From Actinomycetota bacterium (GTDB lineage: Bacteria > Actinomycetota > UBA4738 > G016210805): a DNA stretch of 29,514 nt. Where the stretch lies: positions 1 through 29,514 of the forward strand of contig JACQTL010000179.1 in NCBI GenBank assembly GCA_016210805.1. The letters run 5' to 3'. A program made the position numbers and the translations under genes. Of the stretch, positions 1 to 8,326 are shown piece by piece. The notes under the pieces were generated by a model. The model did not search any database and was not told the DNA's origin. It saw only the letters and a list, made by a program, of their open reading frames with translations. Position 1 is the first letter of the stretch; each line of letters begins with the position of its first letter.

Positions 1-229
1 CCACCAGAGCGGCCAGCTCGGCCCTGTCGACGGTGATCTCGAACCGCTCCTCGCCGTCCACCAGGACGACGGGGACCCGGATCCCGTAGGCCCGCTCGAG
101 CTCGTCGTCGCCGTCGATCAGGACCTCGCGGAACTCGAAGCGATGCCGGGCCCGGACGTCCAGCACGGCCTCCCGGGCCTCGTCGCAGAGGCCGCACCGC
201 TCCCGCGAGAACATCACCACCGACGCCAT
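1..229 (-). CDS. glutaredoxin-like thiol-disulfide protein, 3' end cut off by the window
   Basis: Read on the minus strand from the ATG at 229, the frame stays open to the window edge for 76 residues. The N-terminus reads MASVVMFSRERCGLCDEA, a beta strand followed by a CGLC motif (Cys12, Cys15). This is the redox-active pair of the glutaredoxin-like (DUF836) family of small thiol-disulfide proteins. A later GIRVPVVLVDGEE stretch fits the cis-proline loop (VPV) that faces the active site in thioredoxin folds. The family is normally about 80-100 residues, so only a short C-terminal tail is missing. It is divergent from the sigma factor gene at 305, with about 75 bases between the two starts. 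Its partner is unknown; reduction of small disulfides in the cytoplasm is inferred from the family. Confidence 0.8.
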   Translation of the reverse strand, partial: MASVVMFSRERCGLCDEAREAVLDVRARHRFEFREVLIDGDDELERAYGIRVPVVLVDGEERFEITVDRAELAALV

Positions 230-237
230 GGGGCCCC

Positions 238-246
238 CGATGGTAG
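238..246 (-). promoter_or_regulatory. possible -10 box of the glutaredoxin-like gene
   Basis: On the minus strand TACCAT lies about 10 bases upstream of the ATG at 229, in the short divergent gap with the sigma factor gene. No convincing -35 is visible. The same hexamer lies 7 bases before the phosphatase ATG at 21854. This is a weak call from motif and position only. Confidence 0.25.
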
Positions 247-304
247 CCGAGCCCAAGGGGGCGCCGCCGTGCCATGTCCCCCCGCGACCGGGTAGAAAGG
301 GGCC

Positions 305-901
305 GTGCCGACGGGGGGAAGCCACGACGGGGGGAAGGACCACGACCAGTCCGACCTGTTCCTGCACGGAAGGCTGCGGGCCGGAGACCGGGAAGCCTTC
401 GAGGAGCTGTACCGGCGCTACGCCCGGCCGGCCTACGGGCTGGCGTACCGGGTGACCGGGCACGACCTGCTCGCTCAGGAGGTCGTGCACGACGCGTTCC
501 TGGCCCTGTGGAGGGCCCCGGAGGCCTACGACCCGGCCCGGGGGGCGTTCCGGACGTTCCTCCTGTCCCTGGTCCACCACCGGGCCGTGGACACGGTCCG
601 GCGGGAGGAGCGCCTCCGCCGCCGCACGGAGCGGGCCCTGAACCTCGAGCCCACCAGGGACGAAGATGTAGCGGAGGGCGTCGTCGAGGAGGCCTGGCTG
701 GCCGGGCGCAGGGAACAGGTCCGCCGGGCCGTCTCCACGTTGCCCCCCGACCAACGGACCGTGCTCGAGATGGCCTACTTCGGGGGGTACACGCAGGCCA
801 GGATCGCCGAGGAGCTCGGCGTCCCGCTCGGCACGGTCAAGACCAGGACGCTCGCGGCGCTCAGGAAGCTCCGCCGGGCGCTCTACGAACGGGAGGCATG
901 A
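305..901 (+). CDS. ECF-family RNA polymerase sigma factor (SigK/SigL-like)
   Basis: The 198-residue protein has the two-domain layout of group 4 sigma factors. Region 2 lies at about residues 33-100 and includes LYRRYARPAYGLAYRV, then the DAFLALWR and RTFLLSLVHHRAVD segments that bind core enzyme and the -10. Region 4 lies at about 145-195 and includes LPPDQRTVLEMAYFGGYTQ and the helix-turn-helix ELGVPLGTVKTR, which reads the -35. The GTG start at 305 follows an AGAAAGG ribosome-binding site at a workable distance. The stop overlaps the anti-sigma ATG (ATGA, 898-901), so the two are translationally coupled. SigK-type factors are held inactive by a membrane RskA partner, which is what the next gene encodes. 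The regulon is unknown; one ECF-like promoter is visible at 9224-9249. Confidence 0.93.
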   Translation: MPTGGSHDGGKDHDQSDLFLHGRLRAGDREAFEELYRRYARPAYGLAYRVTGHDLLAQEVVHDAFLALWRAPEAYDPARGAFRTFLLSLVHHRAVDTVRREERLRRRTERALNLEPTRDEDVAEGVVEEAWLAGRREQVRRAVSTLPPDQRTVLEMAYFGGYTQARIAEELGVPLGTVKTRTLAALRKLRRALYEREA

Positions 902-1626
902 CGCTGGACGCTCCGGACCACGACGGCATCGAGGAGCTCCTGGCCGGCTACGCGCTGCAGGCGCTGGAGGGCGAGGACGCGGCGCGGGCCGACCGTCTCC
1001 TCGCCGACCACGTCCCGTCCTGCGTCCGGTGCCGCGAGACCCTGGCGGACCTCCGAGGGCTCACCGGAGAGCTGGCCCTCCTGGCCCCCCCGAGGGAGCC
1101 CCCCGAGACGCTCCTCGCCGCCCTCCGCCGGGAGCTGGCCGAGCCGCCCGTGGTCCGCCGCCGGCCCGTGGCGGCGTGGGTGACCGCCGCGGCCGCCATG
1201 GTCGTCCTCGGGCTCTCCGGCTGGAACGCGATGCTCACCCAGCGGGTGACCCGGGCCGAGGAGTTCCAGTCGGCGATGTCCGAGGCCTTCTTCACCACGG
1301 CCAACCCGGCGTCCCAGACCGTCCAGGTCTCGGCCGAGGCCCAGGCCCCCACCCGCCTGTACCTGGCCTACCTGCCCGACGGCAACCGCATGTATCTCAT
1401 GGGCTCGGGGGTCCCCGATCCCCGCGAGGGCCACGTGTACTGGGTGTGGGGGTTCCGGGATGGGACCTTCGTGCCGATCGGGGCGTTCCTGCCCCACGAC
1501 GGCCTGGTCGTGCTGCGCATCGACGCCGCTCCGGGGGCCTTCGAGGGGATCGTGATCGCCGACGAGCGGGAGGGCCGGATCGGCCGCCTGCCCGGGGACG
1601 AGCGCTGGGCCACCAGGATCGGCTGA
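898..1626 (+). CDS. membrane anti-sigma factor, RskA/zinc-finger type
   Basis: The 242-residue protein starts at an ATG that overlaps the sigma factor stop. The N-terminal cytoplasmic part carries the zinc-associated anti-sigma motif H-x3-C-x2-C (His38, Cys42, Cys45), which clamps the cognate sigma factor. A single membrane segment follows at about residues 92-107 (VAAWVTAAAAMVVLGL). The exported C-terminal domain has the RskA-type sequence GHVYWVWGF, then a PIGAFLPHDG turn. Release of the sigma factor by regulated proteolysis of such proteins is known for RskA. No dedicated site-1 or site-2 protease lies nearby; the S55 protein at 9286 is secreted but distant, and a link would be speculation. 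The gene converges with the permease gene that ends at 1635, with 8 bases between them. Confidence 0.9.
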   Translation: MTLDAPDHDGIEELLAGYALQALEGEDAARADRLLADHVPSCVRCRETLADLRGLTGELALLAPPREPPETLLAALRRELAEPPVVRRRPVAAWVTAAAAMVVLGLSGWNAMLTQRVTRAEEFQSAMSEAFFTTANPASQTVQVSAEAQAPTRLYLAYLPDGNRMYLMGSGVPDPREGHVYWVWGFRDGTFVPIGAFLPHDGLVVLRIDAAPGAFEGIVIADEREGRIGRLPGDERWATRIG

Positions 1627-1634
1627 CGGGACGG

Positions 1635-3062
1635 TCAGAGGCCGCCCAGGCCCCTGGCCACCAGGAACCCGCCCATCCCCATGATCACGCCGGCGCTCCC
1701 CAGGGAGACCGCTCGGGACGCCGCGCCTCCCAGCCGGCGGCCCAGGGCGTCCCGGGTCCTCACGGCGAGGGTGGCCACCAGGGCCAGCGAGGTGGCCAGC
1801 CCCAGTCCGAAGGCGGCGATCAGCCCCAGGGCCAGGGCTACCCGGTGAGCGGCCACCCCGGCCAGGAGCACGAGCAGGGCGGTCGGCGATGGGAGGAGCC
1901 CGCCGGAGAGCGCGATCGCGGCCAGGCTCCGGCGGGACAGGAGCCCCCGCCCGGTTCCCTCGGGCGGATGCGCGTGGGGGTGGTCGTGGCCGGCGTGGTG
2001 GGGCCGCCAGGCCCGGATCCGGACCACGAGGAGCCACAGGCCGAGACCCACGGCGACCAGGCCGGCGAGCAGGCCGAGCCACGGGTAGACGCGCTCGGCG
2101 GGAACCAGCCGCTCGGCTCCCAGCACGACCGCCCCCAGCACGAGCACGGACGCGGTGTGCATCGTGGCCACGGCCAGCCCCACGGCCACGGCCTGGCCGG
2201 CCCGGCCGCCCGCCCCCACCAGGTAGGCCGCGGTGATCGTCTTGCCGTGGCCGGGGGCCAGGGCGTGGAGGGCCCCGAACCCCGCCGCCAGCAGGATCGA
2301 GAGGACCACCACGCCGGGGCCGAGCTCCGAGCGCGTGACCAGCCCGGCGAACCCGCCGGGCGCCGGTGAGGCCACCGGGGCGGGAGCCGGGGCCACCCGG
2401 TCGCCGCACGGCAGGACGGCCGAACCGTCGCGCTCCTCCTCGGAAGGCGCGAACGAGAACGTGGCCTCGGTCACGTCGGCCGGGTCCTGGAGGAGGTCCT
2501 CGGGGTACGAGCGGAGCCGGTCGCTGGGGCTCTCTACCGGCACGGTCGATCCCGAGAGGGCCACTCCCCCGGCGCCGGCCACGGAGACCTCCCGCCAGCC
2601 GATCAGCTCCGCGAAGTTGCCGTCGGAGTACCTGGCCAGCCCCCGCTCCCCCACCTCGGCCCCGTATCCGACCTCCAGGCGGATCGTGTCCAGCCCCCCC
2701 TGGCCGGGGAGGAGCTCGGCCGATGCGCAGTCGACCCGGAGCCCGACGGGGCGCCCGTCCACGGAGAGCTCCAGGTGTCGCCGGAGCTCGCCGGCCTTGG
2801 TCGTGGCCCAGGCGGCGAGCTCGCCGGGCGAGGCCTTCCCGTCGACGTCCGCGTCCAGGTACGCCATCTCCTGGAAGGCGGGGATCTCGGCGAGGTCCAG
2901 GACGTAACCCACCCGGATCTCCCCGGGGACGACGACCAGCCCGGACGAGGTGTTGACCGTGAAGTTGCCCAGGGGGTGAGCCAGGGCCGCCGGCCCCGGG
3001 GCCAGGAGCACGAGGGCCCCGGCGAGCGTGGCGGCCGCGGCGAGCCGGCGAGGGCTGATCAC
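1635..3062 (-). CDS. NicO-family nickel/cobalt permease with an exported N-terminal domain
   Basis: The 475-residue protein starts at GTG 3062, overlapping the TPR gene stop (GTGA). Residues 1-28 form a signal peptide ending ALA, followed by HPLGNFTVN, the typical opening of the long NicO-type permeases. An exported domain of about 215 residues contains an EF-hand-like loop (Asp70-Glu81, DADVDGKASPGE). The membrane half begins near 248 and carries HALAPGHGK (His266, His272), the NicO/RcnA signature in the first membrane helix. About six membrane segments follow. A cytoplasmic or loop segment at 352-366 has six histidines in eleven residues (HHAGHDHPHAH), a likely metal-binding stretch. Transition-metal transport across the inner membrane is known for the family. 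The metal, and whether transport is inward or outward, cannot be told from sequence. Confidence 0.87.
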   Translation of the reverse strand: MISPRRLAAAATLAGALVLLAPGPAALAHPLGNFTVNTSSGLVVVPGEIRVGYVLDLAEIPAFQEMAYLDADVDGKASPGELAAWATTKAGELRRHLELSVDGRPVGLRVDCASAELLPGQGGLDTIRLEVGYGAEVGERGLARYSDGNFAELIGWREVSVAGAGGVALSGSTVPVESPSDRLRSYPEDLLQDPADVTEATFSFAPSEEERDGSAVLPCGDRVAPAPAPVASPAPGGFAGLVTRSELGPGVVVLSILLAAGFGALHALAPGHGKTITAAYLVGAGGRAGQAVAVGLAVATMHTASVLVLGAVVLGAERLVPAERVYPWLGLLAGLVAVGLGLWLLVVRIRAWRPHHAGHDHPHAHPPEGTGRGLLSRRSLAAIALSGGLLPSPTALLVLLAGVAAHRVALALGLIAAFGLGLATSLALVATLAVRTRDALGRRLGGAASRAVSLGSAGVIMGMGGFLVARGLGGL

Positions 3063-4399
3063 CGGTCCGTCCCCAGCTCGGCCAGGAGGCGCGCCGCCAC
3101 GGGCGCGTGCAGCACGTGGAAGTGGGGGTTGATGGCCAGGGCCTCCGCCAGCCACCGGCGGGCCAGGGCGTGGCGCCCGGCGGCCAGGGCGATCACGCCG
3201 GCATGGTAGTGGAACGTGGCGTTCCGGTAGCCGAGGCGGAGGGCCTCCCGCGCGAGGGGGAGGGCGGCCTCGGGCCGCCCGGCCGCGTGGAGGGTCCAGG
3301 CCAGGGCGTCGGCCGCGTGCACGCTCGGCCGGCGGGCGTACTCCGCCCGGGCCCGGGACAGCGCGGACCCCAGGTCGGTCCCCCGGTCGGCGTGGAAGAG
3401 CGCGAGCTCGAGGTCGGTGTTGACGCCGTTCGCCTCGGCCAGGCGCTCCTGGACGTCCACCAGGGCGTCCATCCGCGCGGCGAGGTCCTCCCGGCCGGTG
3501 GCCAGGTACAGGTCGGCCAGGGCGATCACGTGCTCGGGCGCGGGAAGCCACTCCACCACGATCCGGTAGCCGCGGATCGCGGCGGCCCGGTGGCCCCGGG
3601 CCGCCGCCCCCCTGGCCAGCCCGGCCCGGGCCGGGACGAAGTCCGGGGCCAGGGCCAGGGCCCCCAGGTACGCCTCCCTGGCCGCGGACAGCTCGCCGGC
3701 GCCCCAGTGGAGCTCGCCTATCTGGTATCCGGCCCAGGCCGCGTCCTCCGGCGCCCCTCCGGCCGAGGAGAGCGCGAGCTCCATGGCAGCGATCGCCCCG
3801 GCCACGTCCCCCTGGAGCTCCCGGGCGTAGGCCACCCGCGCGTACGAGGACAGGTCGGGCCTCAGGTCGACCATGTCCTGATAGGCGGCGAAGGCCTCCC
3901 GGTACCGACCCAGCTCGAGGAGGGCATCCCCGATGACCCCGCGGGCCGCGGCGTCGTGGGGGTTCAGGGCCCGGGCGAGCTCGCCGTGCTCGAGGGCCGT
4001 GGCGAAGTCGTGCCGGGCCAGGGCCAGCACCCCCAGCCCGACGTGGGCGGAGGGATCGTCGTCCGGCCCGAGCTCGAGCGACCGGAGGAGGGCGACCTCT
4101 GCCTTGGAGTAGTAGGAGGGGTCCGCGGTCAGCCGGGCCTGCTGCACGTATGCCAGCCCCAGCGCCGCGTAGGATCGCCAGTCGTCGGGGACGGCCCGGA
4201 GGCGCTGCTGGAGCTGCGACACGAGCCGAGCCGCCGTCCCGGCCCCCAGCACGGGGCCGGCCTCGAGGGGTCCGGCCGGGTCCACACCGACCGGGGGGCG
4301 GACCGGGGGGGTCGGCCGGCCGGCGCCGATCGCGCCCACGCCGAACAGCGTGGCGGAGAGCGCCGCCACCGCCGCCACCCGCCTGGACCTCGTCCCCAT
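3059..4399 (-). CDS. secreted tetratricopeptide-repeat protein of the DUF4331/NicO cassette
   Basis: The 446-residue protein starts at ATG 4399 behind GGGAGG. The N-terminus MGTRSRRVAAVAALSATLFGVG is a basic, hydrophobic signal peptide without an obvious lipobox, so the protein should act outside the membrane. From about residue 75 to the end it is alpha-helical with TPR-like repeats, for example near 75-110, 114-147, 150-182, 187-212, 222-252 and 360-425. Recognisable repeat cores include AALGLAYVQQA, GDALLELGRYREAF and GVIALAAGRHALARRWL. TPR proteins act as scaffolds; no catalytic motif is seen. It sits between the DUF4331 gene (59 bases upstream) and the permease (4-base overlap downstream), which suggests one complex or pathway. 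The exact role is unknown. Confidence 0.85.
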   Translation of the reverse strand: MGTRSRRVAAVAALSATLFGVGAIGAGRPTPPVRPPVGVDPAGPLEAGPVLGAGTAARLVSQLQQRLRAVPDDWRSYAALGLAYVQQARLTADPSYYSKAEVALLRSLELGPDDDPSAHVGLGVLALARHDFATALEHGELARALNPHDAAARGVIGDALLELGRYREAFAAYQDMVDLRPDLSSYARVAYARELQGDVAGAIAAMELALSSAGGAPEDAAWAGYQIGELHWGAGELSAAREAYLGALALAPDFVPARAGLARGAAARGHRAAAIRGYRIVVEWLPAPEHVIALADLYLATGREDLAARMDALVDVQERLAEANGVNTDLELALFHADRGTDLGSALSRARAEYARRPSVHAADALAWTLHAAGRPEAALPLAREALRLGYRNATFHYHAGVIALAAGRHALARRWLAEALAINPHFHVLHAPVAARLLAELGTDR

Positions 4400-4458
4400 C
4401 CCGCCTCCCGGCCGGGGGGTGGGGCGGGTCACCCCCGCCCCACCCGCTCCGCCATCCG

Positions 4459-5868
4459 CTAGATCTGGCCGTGCACCCCGGCGTCGGAGCCGGCGTGCGG
4501 CATGGCCACGTACGGGAACGAGCCCCCGAAGGGGAGGTCGTTCTCGTCCACGCCGTCGGCCAGGTCGTTCGGGTTCCCGACCAGCTCCCCCTCCACGACC
4601 TGCAGGGAGATGTCGATCACGTCGTCGACGAGCCGGCGGCCGTTCGGGTACCCGGCCACGTCGCCGCCGATCACCCCGAGGGGAGAGTGCTCCGCGCAGG
4701 GGCCCTCCTCGCAGGGCGGGATCGACATGTTCAGCCTGAGCATCTCGCCGGGCGTGATCGCGCCGACCTGCGCGTTGCCGGCCAGCGAGTTGAGCCCGTC
4801 GATCCCGGTGACGAACACGGACACCAGGTCGTCCCGAGGGGTGGCCGGCGCCGGGATCCCGTAGACGGCCTCGATCAGCCCCGGGAGCTCCGGGTCGGTC
4901 ACGTACCCCCCGAAGTTGGCCAGGTCCCCGGCTGGCTTCGATCCGTTCCACTTGTCCTTGTCGCCCACCGGGATGACCACCTCGTTCACGAGGGGCATGC
5001 CCAGCCGGGAGACCTGGACGAACGGCCCCGAGAGGTCCTGGGTGCCGTTCGCCTTCTGGACCCGGGTGCTCCGCCGGGAGGCGGTGCTCCAGATCCCGAT
5101 CACGGGGTTCTTCCCGGGGGCCTTGTTCAGCGCCAGCTGGGCCTTGGGGACCTGGATGGCCAGGGTGTTCACGTTGAACCCGGCCAGCGTGTCGTCACCC
5201 GCCTCCGAGAAGTCGGCCCCGTACAGGAGGTCGAAGACTCGGAGGTCCAGGAAGAACGGGTCGTCGGACTGGCCGGCGAACGCCCTGCTCGTGCCGTTCA
5301 TGAAGGGCCGGACCCCCGCGGACATGAGGGCCGCGTAGTTGGGCATCGACGCGGCGCCCACGTAGCTCGGGACCACGGGGGCGTCGTGGAGCAGCAGGAC
5401 CCCCGGCTGCCCCCTCCGGATCCTGGTGAGGTCGTACCTCTGCCGGATCAGGAGGTTGGGGTCGCCGAGCGACGTGACCGGCCCGTTGTTCATGATGAAC
5501 GAGCCGGGGTTCACGTGGATCGTGTCGAACGTGAACCGGTAGGTGATGTCCCACACGGCGTCGCCGTCGTTGTCGACCTTGATGTCGTAGCGGGCGTTCT
5601 CGTCGAACAGGTAGAAGTTCGGGCCTCCGGCCGGCTCCTCGAACGGGATCCAGCTGGAGATGATCGTCACGGTGTTCGGCCTGTCGGGCGAGACGAACGC
5701 GTAGACGTCGGTGTTGTCGACCCGGGGGTCGCCCGCGATGAGCGGCGCCTCCCGGTGGCTCGACGCGCCTCCGGGCGCCGGGCCGAGCCCCGCGAACAGG
5801 CCCGTCCCCAGCGCCAGCGACGCCACCGCCGCGACCGCCGCCCGGCGGGTTCGCTTCATGGTGGTCAC
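4459..5868 (-). CDS. secreted DUF4331 family protein
   Basis: The product is 469 residues from the GTG at 5868, or 466 from the ATG at 5859. I prefer the GTG because GAGAGG (5875-5880) is 6 bases before it. The N-terminus MTTMKRTRRAAVAAVASLAL is a signal peptide. The mature part begins near ASSHREAPLIAGDP and continues DNTDVYAFVSPD, the hallmark opening of DUF4331, a family of exported proteins of unknown function. Other family features are DNDGDAVWDITYRF, a PKAQL segment, and the C-terminal NGRRLVDDVIDISLQ motif. There are no membrane helices after the signal. It is the first gene of a three-gene run with the TPR protein and the NicO permease. An extracytoplasmic binding role for the permease is an inference from that context only. 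Confidence 0.88.
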   Translation of the reverse strand: MTTMKRTRRAAVAAVASLALGTGLFAGLGPAPGGASSHREAPLIAGDPRVDNTDVYAFVSPDRPNTVTIISSWIPFEEPAGGPNFYLFDENARYDIKVDNDGDAVWDITYRFTFDTIHVNPGSFIMNNGPVTSLGDPNLLIRQRYDLTRIRRGQPGVLLLHDAPVVPSYVGAASMPNYAALMSAGVRPFMNGTSRAFAGQSDDPFFLDLRVFDLLYGADFSEAGDDTLAGFNVNTLAIQVPKAQLALNKAPGKNPVIGIWSTASRRSTRVQKANGTQDLSGPFVQVSRLGMPLVNEVVIPVGDKDKWNGSKPAGDLANFGGYVTDPELPGLIEAVYGIPAPATPRDDLVSVFVTGIDGLNSLAGNAQVGAITPGEMLRLNMSIPPCEEGPCAEHSPLGVIGGDVAGYPNGRRLVDDVIDISLQVVEGELVGNPNDLADGVDENDLPFGGSFPYVAMPHAGSDAGVHGQI

Positions 5869-5874
5869 AGGGAT

Positions 5875-5880
5875 CCTCTC
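5875..5880 (-). promoter_or_regulatory. ribosome-binding site that decides the DUF4331 start
   Basis: GAGAGG on the minus strand lies 6 bases upstream of GTG 5868 but 15 upstream of ATG 5859. The spacing favours the GTG. The gap from 5869 to 6006 holds no gene and no promoter I can name. Confidence 0.5.
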
Positions 5881-6006
5881 CTCGTCTCTTCGGCTGGTCG
5901 CTGTCGCCGCCCCGCCGGCCGGACCCCCCGACCCGGCGCCGCCATCACCTCCCGCCAACACGTGCGGCGGCGATCGGGCGTACTTCGCGGCGGAGGGGCG
6001 ATCGGA

Positions 6007-6678
6007 TCAGCGGTGAGCGCGGGAGGCCCGGAGGAACCCCCAGAACATCACGGCGATCCCTCCGGTCAGGGTGAGGGAGAAGCCCACCAGGATGCCCTTA
6101 GCCGCGAAGGCGGAGCCGCCGGCCACGATCGTCGCGCCGAGGGCGATGAGGAGGGTTCCCCAGAACCGGTCCCGGAGCTCGCGGCGACCCCGCATCCGCC
6201 AGGCCGACCACAGCGTGCCGAGGACCAGGACGGCGTACCCCACGTAGCTGTAGAGCACCCCGAGGCGGTAGGCGTCGCTGGTCGCCCCGAGGACGTCCTT
6301 CCCCGAGGGCAGGTCCTCTCCCAGGGCCCCGACGGCGATCAGGGCGTCGGTGACCCGGGCCACCGCGAAGGCCGTGGCGAACACGAGCACCAGGAAGACG
6401 CCCCAGGCCACCTCCCGCCTGGGGACGAGCAGGAACAGCTCACCCTGGGCCAGGTAGGGAACCGTGAGGACCGCGCCGAGCAGCCAGTACGCCCGGAACT
6501 CCGCGGGGGTCCACCCCGACAGGGCTCCGAGCATGAGGGCCGCCGAGGCGCCGGCGTACATCAGGAGGGCCAGGGCCCAGAAGGCCTGGTGGGGCCGGCG
6601 GCGGGCCAGGAACTGCCGGCCGAGAAGCCCGGCGAAGGCGAGCGAGAAGAGCGCCGAGAGGAGCGGCAGGACCCACAC
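6007..6678 (-). CDS. seven-helix integral membrane protein, unknown function
   Basis: The 223-residue protein is almost wholly hydrophobic with seven likely membrane segments, at about 1-20, 30-53, 62-86, 90-109, 134-160, 171-192 and 195-215. No signal peptide, catalytic motif or transporter signature is recognised. Charged residues cluster in short loops (LARRRPH, VPRREVA, RMRGRRELRD). The GTG start at 6678 lies 1 base after the acyl-CoA ligase stop and is served by GGAGG inside that gene, 6 bases ahead, so the two are probably translationally coupled. This suggests a shared lipid or membrane role, but that is inference. Hydrophobic GC-rich sequence often gives false ORFs; here the coupling and the regular helix/loop pattern support a real gene. 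Confidence 0.75.
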   Translation of the reverse strand: MWVLPLLSALFSLAFAGLLGRQFLARRRPHQAFWALALLMYAGASAALMLGALSGWTPAEFRAYWLLGAVLTVPYLAQGELFLLVPRREVAWGVFLVLVFATAFAVARVTDALIAVGALGEDLPSGKDVLGATSDAYRLGVLYSYVGYAVLVLGTLWSAWRMRGRRELRDRFWGTLLIALGATIVAGGSAFAAKGILVGFSLTLTGGIAVMFWGFLRASRAHR

Positions 6679-6679
6679 G

Positions 6680-8233
6680 TCAGACCTCCTCCCCCCGGCC
6701 CAGGACCTCCTCCCCCCGCAGGGCCCGCCGGAGCAGCTTACCGGTGGCGTGCCTGGGGAGCTCGGGCACGATCTCGACCTCCCGGGGGACCTTGAACCGG
6801 GCCAGGAGCCCGGCGGCGTGGTCGATCAGCTCGTCGGGCGACGCCCGGGCCCCCGGGTGGAGGACCACCGAGACCCTGACCGCCTCGCCGGTCCGCTCGT
6901 CGGGGACCCCGATCGCGGCGGCCTCCGACACCGCCGGATGGCGGAGCAGCGCCTCCTCCACCTCCCGGGGGTACACGTTGAACCCCGAAACGATGACCAG
7001 GTCCTTCTTCCGGTCCACCAGGTACAGATAGCCGTCCTCGTCCCGGTACGCCACGTCCCCCGTGCGGAGCCAGCCGCCCTGGATCGCCCGGGCGGTCTCG
7101 TCCTCCCGGCCCCAGTACCCCAGGAACACGTTCGGGCCCCGGACCACGATCTCCCCGGGATCGCCCTCCTCGACGTCGTCGCCGTCGTCGTCCACCAGGC
7201 GGACCTCCACCCCGGGGAGGGGCAGGCCGATCGAGTCGGGCCGGGCCTCCGGGCCCAGGGCGTTGGTGGTCACGGCGGGCGCCGTCTCGGTCAGGCCGTA
7301 GCCCTCCCAGATCGTGACCCCGTATCGCTCCCGGAACCCCTCCAGGACCTCGCCGGGGAGGGGGGCGGCCCCCGACACCGCGATCCGCACGGACGACAGG
7401 TCCCGCTCCCGTCCGTCATCGAGGGCCAGCCATCCCCGGAACATGGGCGGCGCGCCGAACAGCGCCGTGATCCGGTGGCGCTCCACGAGGTCCAGGGTCC
7501 CGGCAGGGTCGAACCGGGAGCCCGGGTCGTGGGACACGAGCACCGCCGTGGCTCCGTGGCGGATCGTGATCCCCAGGACGACGTTCAGGGCGTAGATGTG
7601 GAACAGGGGCAGCACGAGGAGGACGACGTCTCGCTCCGCCCCGGCCAGGGCGGGGACGGCCTCCATCTGGTCGAGGTTCGACAGCAGGTTGCGGTGCGTG
7701 AGCATGGCGCCCTTGGGGTGGGCCGTCGTCCCGGACGTGTACTGGAGGACGGCCAGGTCGTCGTCGCCCACGGCGACCTCCGGCGCGTCCCCGGCTCGCC
7801 CCAGGGCCTCCTCGAACGACTCGGTCCCCGGAGGGACGGGTGGCCCGGTCACGACCTGGATGCGCTCGAGGCTTTGGAGCCGATCGCGGACGGCGAGCAG
7901 GGCGGACAGGTGGCTCATCCCGACGACCGCCAGCCGGGCACCGGCGTCGGCCAGGATGTAGCCGAGCTCCTCGGAGGTCAGCATCACGTTCAGCGGGACG
8001 GCCACGGCCCCGGCCCGGAAGGCCCCGTGGAGCGCGTAGACGAACTCGGGGACGTTCCCGAGGATGACGGCGACCCGGTCGCCGGGTCGCACCCCTGCGG
8101 ACGCGAAGGCCGCGGCGGCCAGCGAGGCTCGTTCGTCGAGCTCGCGGTACGTGATCGGTCGGTCCCTGAAGACGAGGGCCGGCTTGTCGGGGAGCCGGGT
8201 CGCGGTAAAGGACAGGAGATCCGAGAGGTTCAT
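6680..8233 (-). CDS. AMP-forming acyl-CoA ligase (long-chain fatty acid-CoA ligase type)
   Basis: The 517-residue protein has the full set of adenylate-forming enzyme motifs: the phosphate loop YTSGTTAHPKGAMLTH (165-180, Lys174), YGLTETAP (near 315), the hinge region GWLRTGDVAYRDEDGYLYL, the RKKDLVIVSGFNVYPREVE segment, and the catalytic lysine of PRHATGKLLRR (Lys499). Such enzymes join a carboxylate to CoA by way of an acyl-adenylate in the cytoplasm. The length fits the FadD-like and medium/long-chain ligases. The substrate cannot be told. The ATG at 8233 follows a TAGACT box by 9 bases with no good ribosome-binding site, suggesting a short or absent leader. The downstream 7-TM gene starts 1 base past its stop. 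Confidence 0.92.
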   Translation of the reverse strand: MNLSDLLSFTATRLPDKPALVFRDRPITYRELDERASLAAAAFASAGVRPGDRVAVILGNVPEFVYALHGAFRAGAVAVPLNVMLTSEELGYILADAGARLAVVGMSHLSALLAVRDRLQSLERIQVVTGPPVPPGTESFEEALGRAGDAPEVAVGDDDLAVLQYTSGTTAHPKGAMLTHRNLLSNLDQMEAVPALAGAERDVVLLVLPLFHIYALNVVLGITIRHGATAVLVSHDPGSRFDPAGTLDLVERHRITALFGAPPMFRGWLALDDGRERDLSSVRIAVSGAAPLPGEVLEGFRERYGVTIWEGYGLTETAPAVTTNALGPEARPDSIGLPLPGVEVRLVDDDGDDVEEGDPGEIVVRGPNVFLGYWGREDETARAIQGGWLRTGDVAYRDEDGYLYLVDRKKDLVIVSGFNVYPREVEEALLRHPAVSEAAAIGVPDERTGEAVRVSVVLHPGARASPDELIDHAAGLLARFKVPREVEIVPELPRHATGKLLRRALRGEEVLGRGEEV

Positions 8234-8242
8234 CGGGGCCGA

Positions 8243-8248
8243 AGTCTA
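8243..8248 (-). promoter_or_regulatory. possible -10 box of the acyl-CoA ligase gene
   Basis: TAGACT on the minus strand ends 9 bases before the ATG at 8233. The same hexamer lies 6 bases before the aminotransferase start at 27638. No -35 match is apparent. The lack of a purine-rich ribosome-binding site fits a very short leader. Confidence 0.4.
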
Positions 8249-8326
8249 TCCGGCCCTCCCCCCGGGAGGTCCGTTCCGCGCTGATACGATTCACCAGCCC
8301 CCATCGGACCGAGAGGTCGCTCCCAG

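Noticed and set aside
883..2409. 508-residue minus-strand frame across the anti-sigma and permease genes
   Set aside because: It overlaps a well-supported gene on each strand and shows only Arg/Gly/Pro-rich sequence.
4150..6795. 881-residue open frame on the plus strand
   Set aside because: It runs antisense through four clear minus-strand genes, has repetitive Arg/Pro/Gly/His composition and no motif. It is a shadow of high-GC coding DNA.
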